DNA of 64,000 bases. It comes from Alopecurus myosuroides. Lineage: Eukaryota > Streptophyta > Magnoliopsida > Poales > Poaceae. This document shows positions 1-12,367 of this stretch, one piece after another (positions within the stretch are counted from its first letter, which is position 1; every line of letters starts with the position of its first letter). The stretch lies in contig CM054063.1 of assembly GCA_028641055.1 (NCBI GenBank), positions 180,178,756-180,242,755 of the forward strand, in the 5' to 3' direction. The translations under genes and the position numbers were made by a program. Below the pieces are notes generated by a model. The model saw only the letters and a program-made list of their open reading frames with translations. It had not been told where the DNA came from and ran no database searches.

Positions 1-2240
1 GTAGCAACGAAGTGATTGCTTTGTGTGCAACAAACAATTGCATTAAGTAAAGTACGTAATGTAAGCAATGGTTCTTGTCTCAAGACAAGAGCACCGCTGT
101 TTTCTGCCTAGTGGAAACAGCACATCCCCCACCTGTCAAGATTTTGTCACCCGAGCATAGATGTAAGGGAGGCATGAACCCACTATCTAGCATATAAACG
201 CTCCCTTGGAGGTGAAAAACAACTACGTGGCCAAGGTAATCATAAACACCAGAGAGTATTGCAAGACAACACTAAAACTCTCTATAGATATAAGTGAAGC
301 ATCTCAGTTTGACATGAACAAAATAATGATAATCTCATGGTTTATCGTATGTCAGCAAACACCATATGCACAATTACATAACAGTGATCTCGATCATGTG
401 AGGCAGCTCACGAGACTCTAAACATGGAGGCATAACAAAGAGAACTACCAACTAGCTACTGTTATGGACCCGTAGTCCCGAGATGAACTAATCACGCATT
501 ATCGTGGAGGAAATCATGGGATGAAGAAGCCTCCGGTGATGATTCCCTCCTCCGGAGGGTGCCGGAACAGGGCTGTAGAAGACCTAGATTAGACTTTCGA
601 GGTGACAACGTCTCTTTGTATGTTTCGTGGGAAATATCTCTGTCCCCGAACTTTTTAGGGTTAAGGCAACTTATAGGCGAAGAGGCGGTACGAGGAGGTG
701 TCGCGGGCCGCCAGGGGACCCCCAGGTGCGGCCTAAGGTGGGTCAGTGCCTGGCACCCCTAGAGCCCCAAGGCATCCCTCGGGTCTCTTTGTCTTTGTTT
801 CGGGTAAAAACTGGTCTCCATGAATTTTCAGCCCATTCCGAGAATATTTCCTTAAGAACTTCTCTGAAATACGAAAACATCAGAAAATAGCAACTATCCT
901 GGGGCATCTTGTTAATAGGTTAGTACATGAAAACATCTGGAACACGAAAGAAAACATGTGAAAATATAAAGGCATTGGATAGAAAATAAACATCGAGCAT
1001 AAAAACTTATAGATACGCTTGCAATGTATCAACCATCAGGGAGCTCTATTGAATCGCTGCCCCGGCTTGACCAAGTTATTGTCGGTGATCGCGGAGAGCC
1101 CTAGATCTTCATCGACACCGTCCCCGCTTTGTCATTAGTGGTCGATCATGGTACGACACGATGTTCCTGATCACGTACATGTGGATACCATGGAGGTGAT
1201 GCGCTTGTGGTACTTGATCATGGGATAACACATCTCCTCGCGATTAGACGAGTCTAAATGTAGGGATCGACTATTTCTATTTCCAAGTAGACCTCGTCAC
1301 CGACAATCTTCCGCTAGTTTGAAAGACGATAGTATGTTCCGTTGCATCTACCCTCCGATTGGATATTGGTTATGCGCTAGATTTTTATCCTTAGAGCGTT
1401 CCCCAACACGACCCCCGTGAGTTCTTGGACTGGATTCACGCACTCGGGGATTCATGGAACAGTGTTGAGATGATGATATTGTAGGATGTCCTAGCGTGGC
1501 CTCTGAAGGACCACACCAAGACGACTGGGAAGCCCTTCCTCGACAACACTAACAACAACGACGACAACGCCGAGCCTAGTGGCAGGCGCAGCAGTGGCGA
1601 TGCCGGTGGCATAGGGCCGAGCGGCACCGACAGATTCAAGGCCGAGGGTTAGGAGGACTACAACGCCTTCTAGTGGCAGTATATTAGGGTTTAGGTTTAT
1701 CTAAATTTCATTCGAATTTGTACAAATTTATAAATATTTGAATGAAATTCGCTCTATTTCACGTTCAATTTTTTTATAAAAATCCTATTGCATGTGCAAG
1801 TGGGAAGATGCGCCCCCCATTAGTGCTTGTCTGACGCTATTGTCGGACGTTCTATTGGGGGCGGAGTGGAGATGCTCTTAAGGATCACAACTTGGGTTTG
1901 ATGACGCCTAAGGCATGTATTGAGATTAGCGAGATGACATTCAACAATTGGCTGATCGGGCAGCGTTCGACAACCACACCTTCGACACTCAAGTAAGGAA
2001 TCCCTTGGAGAGTGGGCGGTGGTAGAGGCAAAAAAATAAATTAACAATACTTTTGGGAATCGGGGTCTAATAGAAAGTCGTGTATGTATGGCGTGGATCA
2101 ATTGATGTTTTATTATTCTTCAATACATATAGGTCAATACATTTTTAGGGTATATACGTTCAATATGTGTGCATCGCAAAATTGTGCCTCTCCCATTCCT
2201 AGCTAGTTATGTTGGGCTTGGCCCATTCAGGTGTAGCGCT
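1..2240. other. Degenerate intergenic/old LTR-like sequence, no supportable gene
   Basis: No open frame here looks like a real protein. The part around 440-780 (a pyrimidine/purine-rich stretch followed by a GC-rich block) has the flavour of a grass gypsy LTR leader, but I cannot find paired ends or a target duplication. The remainder is unassigned. Confidence 0.3.
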
Positions 2241-2487
2241 CGGTGGTAGAGTTGGGCCTATGTGCTAATCCGGGAGCTTCCAGGACTGATCGCATGAACC
2301 AAGAAGCCCTCAGCGGGATTTCCAAAACCATCGAGACCTCCCTCATGCACGTCAACGAGGAGGAAAATATGCACCCGACAACCCCTGCCGCCACGGTCCT
2401 GGCCGCCGCCACCTATCAAAGGCGAATCAGCCGCCAGAAAACGATCCCCTCGCAGAACAACATCGCCAAGTCCAGAGGGGGCTAGGC

Positions 2488-3635
2488 ATGGCCGGAGCAG
2501 CAATGCCGCCCAAACTCGCAAGAATGCAGCCACCCCCGAAGCGGATAAAACACCTTGAGCAGACAAAACACCTCGCAGACGCGAGAGTACATCACCCAGA
2601 AGAGGAGACAAGGAGTAGCCCCGCCGCCACAGGAGCAAAGAGGCGAGACGCCGTGGAGACGATGAAAACCCACGACGCCATGATGACAGGTCGTGACACC
2701 ACGGAAGTCGCTCGCGACATCGCAGCAGGGAACCACGGCGAGGAGACAGTCGTGATCGAGCTCAATACGACGCGCGGGGTGACATCGCCCAGAACAAGGT
2801 CGACAGGGCCCACGCACGCAGGAACCACGCCCGCTCACTATCTACCTCCTCCGACGAGGAAGCTAACAACGCGATGTGCTTGCGAGGCATCGATGCCCAA
2901 AAGATTCAAACTCACCTCGAAAGTCCTGAAATACGACGGCTCGCGGGAACCTAAGACCTGGCTCTCAGACTACCTGACCGCGGTGAAGTGCCAACACAGA
3001 AGCAAAGTAACGGCCATGCAATACTTAAACATGCACCTCGTCGGGGCTGCTCGAAGATGGATCAAAGGAAGGCCGCATGCGTGTTACAGATCCTGGGACG
3101 ATCTCACCCGCTATTTCGGGAAAAACTTCGAGCCGACATACAAGAGACCCGCGTCTATCGAGGAATTGCAAGCCTGCAGACAGAAGAGCATTGAATCAAC
3201 TCGCGAATATATCCAGAGATGGACTACGCTCAAAAACACGGCTGGAAATATATCATAGGAACGCTCAAAGCTTTCAGCAAGGGCGCGCGACGCGCGGCCT
3301 TCCGAGAAGAACTGGGACGATGCACGCCCAAAACTATTGGTGAATTGATGGCGATAGCCGATAAATGGGCGAATGGCGAAGAATCCCTGCGCAATGAGAA
3401 AACTTCCTCACCCGCGCACGACGATGTCGCAACGGCGACCGCCGGAGGAGGAAGAGACGGCACTACGATCAAGACGATCAATCAGAGTTGGTAGAGGCTG
3501 AATTCACGAGAAACCGCGACAGCGGCTCCCGCGGAAATCGCGAGTGGAAGCCAAAACCAGACGACAAAACACCTGAGGAAGACCTTGACGGATACTGCTC
3601 CCTGCATCTGTTCACAGATAAACGTACTAACGTAC
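2488..3635 (+). pseudogene. Ty3/gypsy gag fragment, frameshifted
   Basis: The frame from 2488 encodes a basic, low-complexity N-terminus. From about 2900 it gives a retrotransposon gag (capsid) domain, with residues such as WLSDYLTAV, ARRWIKG, RYFGKNFEPTYKRP and ACRQ..ESTREYIQRWTTLKN. That frame stops at 3258. The matching C-terminal half (GARRAAFREELGR, ELMAIADKWANGEE) continues in another frame from about 3219 to 3494, and a third frame carries it to about 3635, so there are at least two frameshifts. No protease or RT follows, because the large LTR fragment starts at 3636. The sequence differs from the gag of the element at 13.6-44.6 kb, so it is a separate, older family. The gag assignment is firm. 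The start is uncertain. Confidence 0.75.
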
Positions 3636-6600
3636 TGTAAGGTCCGCCCCAGAACCACCATTCAAGGACACCTTCGATATGCATACATTCACAATCCCAG
3701 ATCTCACCAGTCGTGAACAACATATCAAGTTGCTACACAGATACAATATCCATTACACGGTTGCATAAAACACTTACAAAGAGACATAGTCACATGACCA
3801 AGTCTAACACAACCGTCGCGCAGGGAAAACACACAACACACACAGCGGAAGACTAAACACACAACGTAGTAGAGGCCAAGTCACGCCTTAACCTACAGGC
3901 TGCTGACCGGGAGACGATCCTAGTTCTCAAGGCCACCAGCTCCGCACTCCTCTTTGTAGATCTCCTTCTGAGACTCCTTCTCGATGCCTGGCAATTAAAT
4001 ATCAGGGACGAAACCAATATGAGTACATTTGAATGTACTCAGTAAGACACCCGTCATGTAGCTTACCAAAATGCAAGTATGCTTATATGGTGGAGTAGGT
4101 AGGCTATACATAGGGTTCACTATCAATGATATATGAAAGATATATCATAGTTGATTTTTAAAATCTCTGTATCTTCGTTGAAGAAGATACTTCAAAAGAA
4201 AATAATATAGTTTTCTTTCTCTTGTAGATATCACATGTACAAGAGTTTTATGACACTTTGTTAAAAGAAAGTTTTCTCTTTGCATAACTTCTTGGAATCA
4301 ACTTCCAGTTTTTGTTTAGAAAAGAAAGGTTTTCTTTGTAAAACAACTTCTGGCTTTTCATCATCGGTACCTCCACGGTACAGGATTTCCTCCTTTCAGC
4401 ACTTCACAAGTCCCATACTTTTTTGAAAACTCCTTTTTGAAAACATTGACACAATGCTAGCTACATGGCCATTCAACTGTCCATATCCGAGGACGCGGCT
4501 ATTCAGAATAGTTTGACTCTGCAGAGGTGTACACAATCCACCAGCTCCAGTACATCCGCCACGGACTGTAACAACAGTATGTAAACATCAGATAACTGAT
4601 CATAACCATCCACTATGCTCAATCTAGTAAATGTCTATCTCTTCAGTTGGGTATAATCTCCCCGGCACCAGGTCCCACCCCGCCATGGCAGGAGACCCAA
4701 CCGTCACATCGGGAGGAAAAATTAATTCCACACTTTATATGCCTATTTGAATTCATGACTGGCGGCATTTCGGTTCGAGGGACGTCACGCCCTTATAGCA
4801 AATTGAGATAGAACACTCACTAACAAGAACAAACTTCAAGTTAAACCCCGTGCCCATGTTGGGGTAAAGTGGCAGTACGATAAAGGTTGTCCGACGAAGA
4901 CTAGGTTATGTGTCATTTTTGAAAACACGTTTTTACCAAAAATGACCATTTCCACAATCCTCCAGGGAATAAGGCTCAACCTTTTCTCCGGGTTTTTCAT
5001 AAAGCCTTTGTTTTGCAAAAAAACATATCTTTAGGGTGTCCACTTAGGGACTAATACTTTTGATGGTAATAAATACCATATGGTGGCTATGAGCTTGGTA
5101 ACACCAAGTATCAACTACTGGCATAGTATATATAATAGTAGTAGTAGTCACTCAAAAATAGTTTTTGGTAATCAAAGTTTTTGTAAAACTTTCAGAAGTA
5201 AAACATGCATGATAGATAATGATAAGTGTATTATAACAGCAAGCATCAGGATGGCTTGCCTTAAAATTCTTAGTGTCCCTGGCCTTGAAGTAACTTGAAC
5301 TTGATGCACAGCTCCACAACTGCTTCTTCTTCTTCTTCTTCTTCTTCGTTTTCTAGCGTCGTAAAAGAATAAAAGACACACTCTCAGATCTAAAGACCAA
5401 ACAACTAAACTAAACAACACATACAACAAGCAAACTTATACTAGCGTAATCACTCAAACGTTATTCATAAAACTATCTCACATAACTCTCAGGGTATAAT
5501 ACTACCGTCAAACAAGCATATGGTTGAGAAATCATATCCCACATCTTACATATCATATATGGAGTGGGTGTACCACTCTCATGATAAGATATTCAAGAAG
5601 CTAAAAATATAGCTTGTGGGTACAAAATGTGAGGTTACTAAAATAATACAATCAAACAAAGCAATACCCGTGGCAATGTGCATTAACAACACACAAGCAA
5701 TCATCACCAAACAAGTTCATGATTAAACTAATGCTTAGATAAAAAGATACTACTAAGAATAACAACAACACTAGCACAAAAATAACACAAGTACAATGCT
5801 CATGCTAAGGCAATCACTCAGACAATTTCCAAACAGCAGGAAAACACACCACAGATGAGTAGGCTAGCTATAGACTATGCTTATGTCTACTCAAAGTTAT
5901 GAAATCCATCAATCATGAAAATTAAACATACAAACCAGTAGCTAAAATCAATGGTAACAAGTCATAAAACATAATCTAAAACACAATCATCACACAAGAT
6001 CATACTCCTAACAAATTAGCATACAAACAGGACTGCATTTAGCATACTAGTATGGAATTCTACACAGGCATGCTATAAGGAATAATTGTATTATACAACT
6101 ATAGCACAAACAAAACAAGATGTCATGGAATCATAACATAAGTAATAACTTCCTAAACATGCTAGAATAAATCACACACTCGTAAAATAAAAAGGCTACA
6201 ATACTAGAGCAAAGCCATAATTTCTAGTGGTGACACTAGTTCAACACTAGAGAAGCAAACAATGCTACAAGGGTGCTTAACTCTAAACAAGCAAGTCATG
6301 GACATAAATATACCTACTAACAGCGCACAAACCTTACACATGCTAGTAAGCAATATAATAAAAGAATTCTAAGAGAATATCTACTAAGCAAGCATAAACC
6401 AATTCTAGTAATACATGCTTTTCTAATTAATTAAATAGCAAGCAAACAAAGTATAAACTACACAACCAGTAGGTATGTACTCAATGAAAGGTTAACTAAA
6501 CCTTTTCAAAAATCCAAACACTCAATTAAAAATCATTCAGAAACAATCTATCAATCTATCAGCAAACAATTCAATTTAAGCAAACAATAGGGAAACATTT

Positions 6601-7650
6601 CTTAACATGATACCCCTAAGAAATATTATGCTAACAAATGAATCACACCCAAAAATACTAGTGTTTACAAAGAAGAAATAAACTTTTCACTTGCATAAGT
6701 GAAACAAACAATCTATTTTCCATGGTGAAAAATAACTCAAACATATAGTACTACATGCTATTTTCACACAAGTGTAAAGTTGGGAATTTTCGCTCCTAAC
6801 CTAATTGCAATGGGACCAGTGGGTTATTGGCCCACTAGTACCAAGGAAAAAGAGGTACAAAGCCTCTGGTTACTCATGACAAAATGTGCATGACAAAATA
6901 AATAACACAAGGCTATTCATTCTAGTGAAACAATGCTAGTGGAAAACAAATAACAAGACTTACACATGCTTTGCTATAAAATAACATGCAACCTAACAGA
7001 GACAATCTTAGATCTACAAATTTTATGTGGTTGAGAAAACATAACACTAGGTTCAAGATTTTTTGTGGATTTTATTTTACACTTTTAGTATTTTTCATAG
7101 ATCAAAAGTAACCAACCAAGTTCCCGTCAAAACTTAAAAAGAAAACAAACAGGCAGCGCGGGCTGTGTCCCATAATCCTTCGGGCCCAGTTAAGCGGCCG
7201 GGCGGCCCAGCTCCACTCAGCGCGCGCGGGGGCGCGAAAACGGCCAGGTTGAAGCGTGGCCGTGGATCGGAGATCCAACGGCGCACGGGCGTCGTCTTCC
7301 TCTCCTCTCCTCTCTTTCTTCCTCGACTACGGCCGGCGACGGGGGGCTCGTGGTTGCTCACCTAGGGGGCTCGGGAAGGGGCGGCGCGTGCTCGGGGGAG
7401 TTAGCTGGGGTCGAGGGCGTCGAGGGGAGCAGAACTTGCTGCGGGACGGCGGCTCTGCGCTTGCTCTCGAGAACATGGTGGGGGCAGGAGGAGAACCGAG
7501 AGGGAAGAAGTGGTGGGGCCACGTTTGTGTGGTGGACTTTTGTCCACGTATAGTCAACCGGGGGCTGGGAGACGCGTAGGCCCCGGGGGCTTCCCGTTTT
7601 CCTAATGGAAAGCAGGGGAAGGTACTCTGTCTGACGGCCAAAGCAGAAGC
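3636..7650 (-). mobile_element. Large LTR fragment related to the 6-kb LTR element
   Basis: The sequence begins with TGTAAGG at 3636, directly after the gag fragment. It parallels the LTRs at 19,732 and 29,472: the same TATGCATACATTCAC start region and the same block around 4459 ending in GAGGACGCGG. It also has the AT-rich middle with the 'GTGGGTGTACCACTCTCAT' segment and a GC-rich, promoter-like part at 7140-7650. By analogy with the intact relative the transcription direction is minus. The expected terminus ending in GATGTGACA is not found near 7650-7770, so the element is truncated on that side. The five bases before 3636 are CGTAC, but no matching duplicate is seen. It has no coding capacity. 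Confidence 0.65.
5321..5348. repeat. (CTT)n microsatellite
   Basis: A run of about nine CTT/TTC units lies inside the large LTR fragment. The corresponding place in the intact LTRs has only a short pyrimidine stretch, so the expansion is private to this copy. Confidence 0.85.
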
Positions 7651-7777
7651 AAAGGTTTGTTGTCTCCATGCTGCGGGTCCGGGTCAGTTGTCTGACCGAA
7701 AAGCAAAAGATGGTGCTGCAGCTGCACAGAGCAGGACCCGATCATCAGTTGTCTGGTGCAAGCAAAGATGGTCTTAA

Positions 7778-9820
7778 GGTCATCTCCAGCGGGGCTGCTC
7801 AAATGCGGACCAATTTGGTCCGCATTTTGTCTGTTTGAGCAGCCGTCCGTGGCCGTGTCCGGCCGGATTTGGGCCGTGCACCCAGCGGGGCTGCTCATTT
7901 AGTGGCCGGACATTAAATTTTCTTTTTCTAGTTTTTTCTTCTCATCCATACTTTGAGCCTAAAACAAACACAAAACTAAATAAAATACAAGTTATTTATT
8001 ACAAATTTGACCGTTTAGTAAGAAAACAAATAAGTCTTAGCTAAAATAAAAAAAACTACTGGTTTCCAACGAAGTTCCAGATGTGTTGCACCAAATCATC
8101 CCGAAGTGTGAGGTGGGTGTCCTGATCACGCAACTCGTACTGGAAGTCGATGAAATCCGCAAATGTTGCCACTCCTGGCTGGGGCTGCACGTTCTCACCC
8201 TGAAACAACCAGTTCTCGTCGTAGACGCTATCATCGCGCTCATCCTCTATGATCATGTTGTGCATGATCACACAAGCAGTCATCACGGACCACATAATCT
8301 CCGGGCTCCATGTTCGAGCAGGGTGGCGAACAATAGCCCATCGAGATTGAAGCGCACCAAAAGCACGCTCCACATCCTTTCGGGCACTCTCCTGCTCTTG
8401 GGCAAACCGCTTCCTCATCTCACCTTGAGGATTGGAGATGGTCTTCACAAAGGTAGCCCACTGGGGATAGATACCATCTGCCAGGTAGTATCCCTTTGTG
8501 TAGTGGTGGCCGTTGATATCATAGCTCACCTCGGGGGAGTTGCCTACGGCAAGTCTGCCAAACACCGGAGAGCGCTGGAGCACGTTGATATCATTGTGTG
8601 AACCTGCCATGCCGAAGAACGAGTGCCAAATCCACAGATCATGCGAAGCAACTGCTTCGAGAATAACCGTGCACTCACCAACATGGCCCTTGTACTGCCC
8701 CTGCCAACCAAATGGGCAGTTCTTCCACTCCCAGTGCATACAATCGATGCTTCCAAGCATCCCAGGCCACCCTCTGCTCTCGTTGATCGACAACAGACGC
8801 TGAGTGTCGGCAACAGTAGGTTCCCTCAAGTACTCCGGGCCGAACACCTGAACCACAGCTTCACAAAACTTGTACATAGCCTCCAGGCACATTGATTCAC
8901 TCATACGCAAGTACTCGTCAACCAGATCACCAGCTACTCCGTATGCAAGCATCCGAATTGCCGCGGTGCATTTTTGATAAGAAGTGAAACCAAGCTTACC
9001 GGTGGCATCGGGCTTGCACTTGAACCAATCGTTGTAGTCGAGGACGCCGAGCCGAATGCGGTTGAACAAGTCCCTTTTCATCCGAAAACGGCGCCGGAAT
9101 AGCTTCGCCGTGTACACCGGATTGGTGGGGTGGAAGTAGTCGTTCCACAGCTGCAAATGGCCGGCCGCTCTGCCCCTTTCCAAGCCCGGCGCACGGCCGG
9201 GGATGGACCCTCTGAACACCGGCCGCATCCTTGCGATGTGGTCATTGACCACGAGAGTGGCAACGAGGACGTCGCTCTCGTCCTCGGAATCGGAGTCCGA
9301 CGAGGACGAGTACATGATGAAGTTGTTGAAGAAGAACTCGTCGCCGCTATCCGCCATTTTTTTGGGCCGAGGTCGGGCAGGCACACGGACGAACAGCTTG
9401 TGTGCGCCCGTGGAGGTGGGGGGAGGTGGAGCGGGCTGTACGAAGGCCGGTGAGCCTCCTGCGGGGCAGGCGGTGGCGCGGCGGCGTGGGAGGGAGTTGG
9501 GGGGAGGTGGACGTCGCCGGCGAGGGGCCGAACGGTGGGCGTGGTCGCGAAATCGGCGACCTATCGGCGGCGAGGTGCGTCGCTGGCGGCGCGGGGGGGG
9601 AGGAGGGGGTTTTTTGCGGGCCAGGGAGTGTGTCCACGGGACACTTTTGTTGTCCGCGGGGCTGCTCAAATCTGACCCAAATTTGGGTCAGATTTGAGCA
9701 TCCGCGGACAAAAAAACGGACCGCGGTCCGTATGAGCAGCGCCACTGGGGCCTGGTTTTGGCCCAGGCTGCTCAAATCCGGCCGGTCCGGGCCAAATGAG
9801 CAGCCCCGCTGGAGATGTCC
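7778..9820 (-). mobile_element. PIF/Harbinger DNA transposon, complete
   Basis: Terminal inverted repeats of about 24 bp start GGTCATCTCCAGCGGGG at the left. At the right the inverted copy starts GGACATCTCCAGCGGGG, a single mismatch in that stretch. They are flanked by a TAA target duplication at 7775-7777 and 9821-9823. A 3-bp TAA/TTA duplication, GG-starting inverted repeats and the encoded DDE protein together define the PIF/Harbinger superfamily. Length is 2,043 bp. A 13-bp-arm palindrome (7801-7827) and a 38-bp perfect palindrome (9663-9700) lie just inside the ends. There is no room for the Myb-like second ORF that many PIF/Harbinger elements carry. Confidence 0.93.
8056..9357 (-). CDS. 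PIF/Harbinger (HARBI1-like) transposase, intact
   Basis: This is a 433-residue DDE transposase that would cut and rejoin the ends of the transposon containing it. The frame is open back to 9669. The added N-terminus there is low-complexity Pro/Arg, so I chose the ATG at 9357 (MADSGDEFFF), which follows a run of A and has G at +4. An acidic Ser/Asp/Glu stretch at residues 17-30 precedes a helical N-terminal region with LFRRRFRMKRDLFNRI at 87-102. Catalytic-type residues are D205 (GSIDCMHW), D256 (SHNDINVL), D294 (YYLADGIYP) and E330 (KDVERAFGALQSRW), in the order and context of the DDE_Tnp_4 family. I see no frameshift or internal stop. A partner Myb-like protein is not encoded here and would have to come from elsewhere. 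Activity is unproven. Confidence 0.9.
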   Translation of the reverse strand: MADSGDEFFFNNFIMYSSSSDSDSEDESDVLVATLVVNDHIARMRPVFRGSIPGRAPGLERGRAAGHLQLWNDYFHPTNPVYTAKLFRRRFRMKRDLFNRIRLGVLDYNDWFKCKPDATGKLGFTSYQKCTAAIRMLAYGVAGDLVDEYLRMSESMCLEAMYKFCEAVVQVFGPEYLREPTVADTQRLLSINESRGWPGMLGSIDCMHWEWKNCPFGWQGQYKGHVGECTVILEAVASHDLWIWHSFFGMAGSHNDINVLQRSPVFGRLAVGNSPEVSYDINGHHYTKGYYLADGIYPQWATFVKTISNPQGEMRKRFAQEQESARKDVERAFGALQSRWAIVRHPARTWSPEIMWSVMTACVIMHNMIIEDERDDSVYDENWLFQGENVQPQPGVATFADFIDFQYELRDQDTHLTLRDDLVQHIWNFVGNQ

Positions 9821-11039
9821 TAACAGGTGTCGATCAATTTCATCTTGCCTGCTGCATGTTCGTCGCTCCAGTCCAATGGAGTACTCTCGAATCAGAACAG
9901 GAGATCACCAAAGTTTCTTCTGGGTTGCGTACGTACTCCTCTGTCTATCTCGATGCTGCCGCCGCCTGAAAGGGTGAAAAGCTGGACAATGGGATCGGAC
10001 TGCCGTGTGCTCCCGTTCTACTCCCACCTAGCGTGCTCATCCAGCCATCCTCGGAGAACTGCTGGCGCCCATAGAGCCCTTCGTCCCATTACAAAAAAAA
10101 AAAAAAACAGTACAGGGCCTCTTTGGATCAATAAAAATTTGTCGAGATAAACGGAGAATTTCCGATTCAAGGAAAGCAAACTTTATTTTCTACCATTGTC
10201 CATTTGCTTTATAGGATTGCACCCAATGATTTACATAGAAACAAACTTGTTTCATCACAAGAAAATTTTCCTAGGAAACTTGGAGGAAATGTCAGAAAAA
10301 AATATTTTTTTATTAAAAGGGAAGCGATGCCCCGGTCGCTGCATTGTTATCATTGCAAAATTTCGTAGGTATAGTGTATTACAATCGATGATCACATAAG
10401 GTCAGACACTTAAATCAACCAAATGGAAAAAATGAGGCTTATAAAATCTAGACAATGACTACTAGTATGCTGCCACCGAGCCCAACTGATAGTATCATGA
10501 GCGACCATAAGAGAGATTACATGTGTGATCCTTAACAAGGGAATCAGCAAAATTATTGCACATGAGAATCTTCGACATCATCGACAACATCGTTCTTTCG
10601 TTGCCGGTGTTTGTAAGTACTAGATCATTACATGTATGAGCATGTTTCACATCTTCACGGTAGTTATTGGCGGTTATGTAAGACGGAATTTTGAAATTCC
10701 TACATGCAGCCCTATTATACCCTACTATAAAGTGCGTGGGTTTCTCGGAAGCTCAGCGTTTGGCCTGTCCCTATCACCTTTTTCGGGTCTGTCCCACCAC
10801 CTAAACGTCTACGTGGTTTATTCCTGTCGAACCACGTCTCGGGCCTGAGGTGGGCTTTTTCAGACCCTGGAAAGCCTCATTATAACCCTGAAAAACTCGG
10901 TTGCTAGGCCCTGCAAGATCCGTTTTCTCTCTCTCTCCTCCCGACCTGACGTTGCCAGTGGTGACCTCTTCTATCCGGTTGCCCTTCCCTTTGACTGAGT
11001 CTTCCCGGTTGGGCTACCGCGGCGGTTCTCTTCAGCAAC
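9821..11039. other. Intergenic, no supportable gene
   Basis: This stretch holds a poly-A run near 10,094-10,107, mixed AT-rich sequence and a more GC-rich block at 10,740-11,030. I see no coding exon, paired inverted repeats or LTR ends that I can support. Confidence 0.5.
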
Positions 11040-11870
11040 CGGACGAAGGAAGTTTTCTTTGTTAAACTCTCAAATCTACACAATAATCTAGATTAACGAT
11101 TTAATGAGTTCATGTATTTTTTTTTCTTCCATAGCTCCTTACAGGAAAAAAGAGCAACATAATTCGAGTGAAAAGAAAAGGACAACAAAAATTCTAATTG
11201 ACAACAAAGTAATGGCAGGCCCTAGCAAAAAAAAAGTATTTGGAGCTAAAACCTGCAATTTTTAGGGATAATTACGCCGACAACAAATTTGCGGCTCCAA
11301 GCACGTACCATAGTAAACTCTTCCATCTACAACACAAGGTCAGCTCCAGCTATAATTAGAAGGGGAAATCACTCCAACCTTGAAGGCAATCGGACGAAGG
11401 AAGTTTCCTTTGTTAAACTCTCAAATCTACACAATAATCTAGATTAGCGATATAAGGAGTTCATGTATTTTTTTTCTTCCATAGCTCCTTACAGGAAAAA
11501 GGAGCAACATAATTCAAATGAAAAAGAAAAGGACAACAAAATTTCTAATTGACCACAAAGTAATGGCAGGCCCTAGCAAAAAAATAAAGTATTTGGAGCT
11601 AAGATCTGCAATTTTTATGGGATAATTACGCGGACAACAAATTTGCGTCTCCAAGCACGTACCACAGCAAACTCTTCCATCTACAAACACAAGGTCAGCT
11701 CCAGCTATAATTAGAAGGGGAAATCACTCCAACCTTGAAGGCAATGAAGTTTTAGTTTTCTTCGTTGAACTCACAAATCCACACAATAATCTAGATTAAC
11801 GATTTAAGGAGTTCATGTATTTTTTTCTTACACAGCTCCTTACAGGAAAAAAGAGCAACATAATTCGAAT
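11040..11870. repeat. 351-bp tandem repeat, about 2.4 copies
   Basis: Units begin at 11,040 and 11,391 with CGGACGAAGGAAGTTT (period 351 bp). A third, partial unit starts at 11,746 after a small change at its 5' edge and fades by about 11,870. The copies differ by scattered substitutions and short A-run length changes. The repeat abuts the T-rich start of the Helitron gene region. No protein is encoded. Confidence 0.9.
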
Positions 11871-12367
11871 GAAAAGAACACCCCGGTTGCTTTGCTTCGT
11901 TTTTTCTTTGATGGTGATAGTGTGCAGTCGGTTGCTCGTTTGTCTCCTTTTTTTCTTTTCGTTTCTACATGATCGTTCCTGGTTTCTCTCATTTTTTGTT
12001 TTTTTCTTTCCGGTCATTTTCGGTTTCTGTTGGTCTCGGTGTTTTGGGTTAACGTGACATTGTTCTTTGCCATGTTTATTTATTTATTTGAGCAGCCTCT
12101 TTGCCATGTTTGCTTTGTGGGTAGGGCATTTCCACGTTTCTTATATTTTTATATTGTTATTTTTGCTACGTGGTAGGTTAGTTTGTTTGTCTCTTTAGGG
12201 TTTTGTGCTTTCTTGTTGTCCACGTTTTCTTTCTGTTTAGATTTTTGTGGTTCTTTGGTGGACACGTTTTCTCCTTTGCTCTTCCTTGTTGTTTTTGTTT
12301 GTGTTTGCTTCTCCTTCTGTTTCATTCTGTTCGTCCTCGCACTGCTCGTCTCTGTTTGTTTTTCTCC

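Noticed and set aside
7134..7898. Several overlapping GC-rich frames on both strands
   Set aside because: They fall in the GC-rich promoter part of the large LTR fragment. The composition is low in complexity and no family matches.
10108..10140. MITE-like start (GGGCCTCTTTGGATCAA) after the poly-A run
   Set aside because: No matching inverted end or target duplication could be found within several hundred bases.
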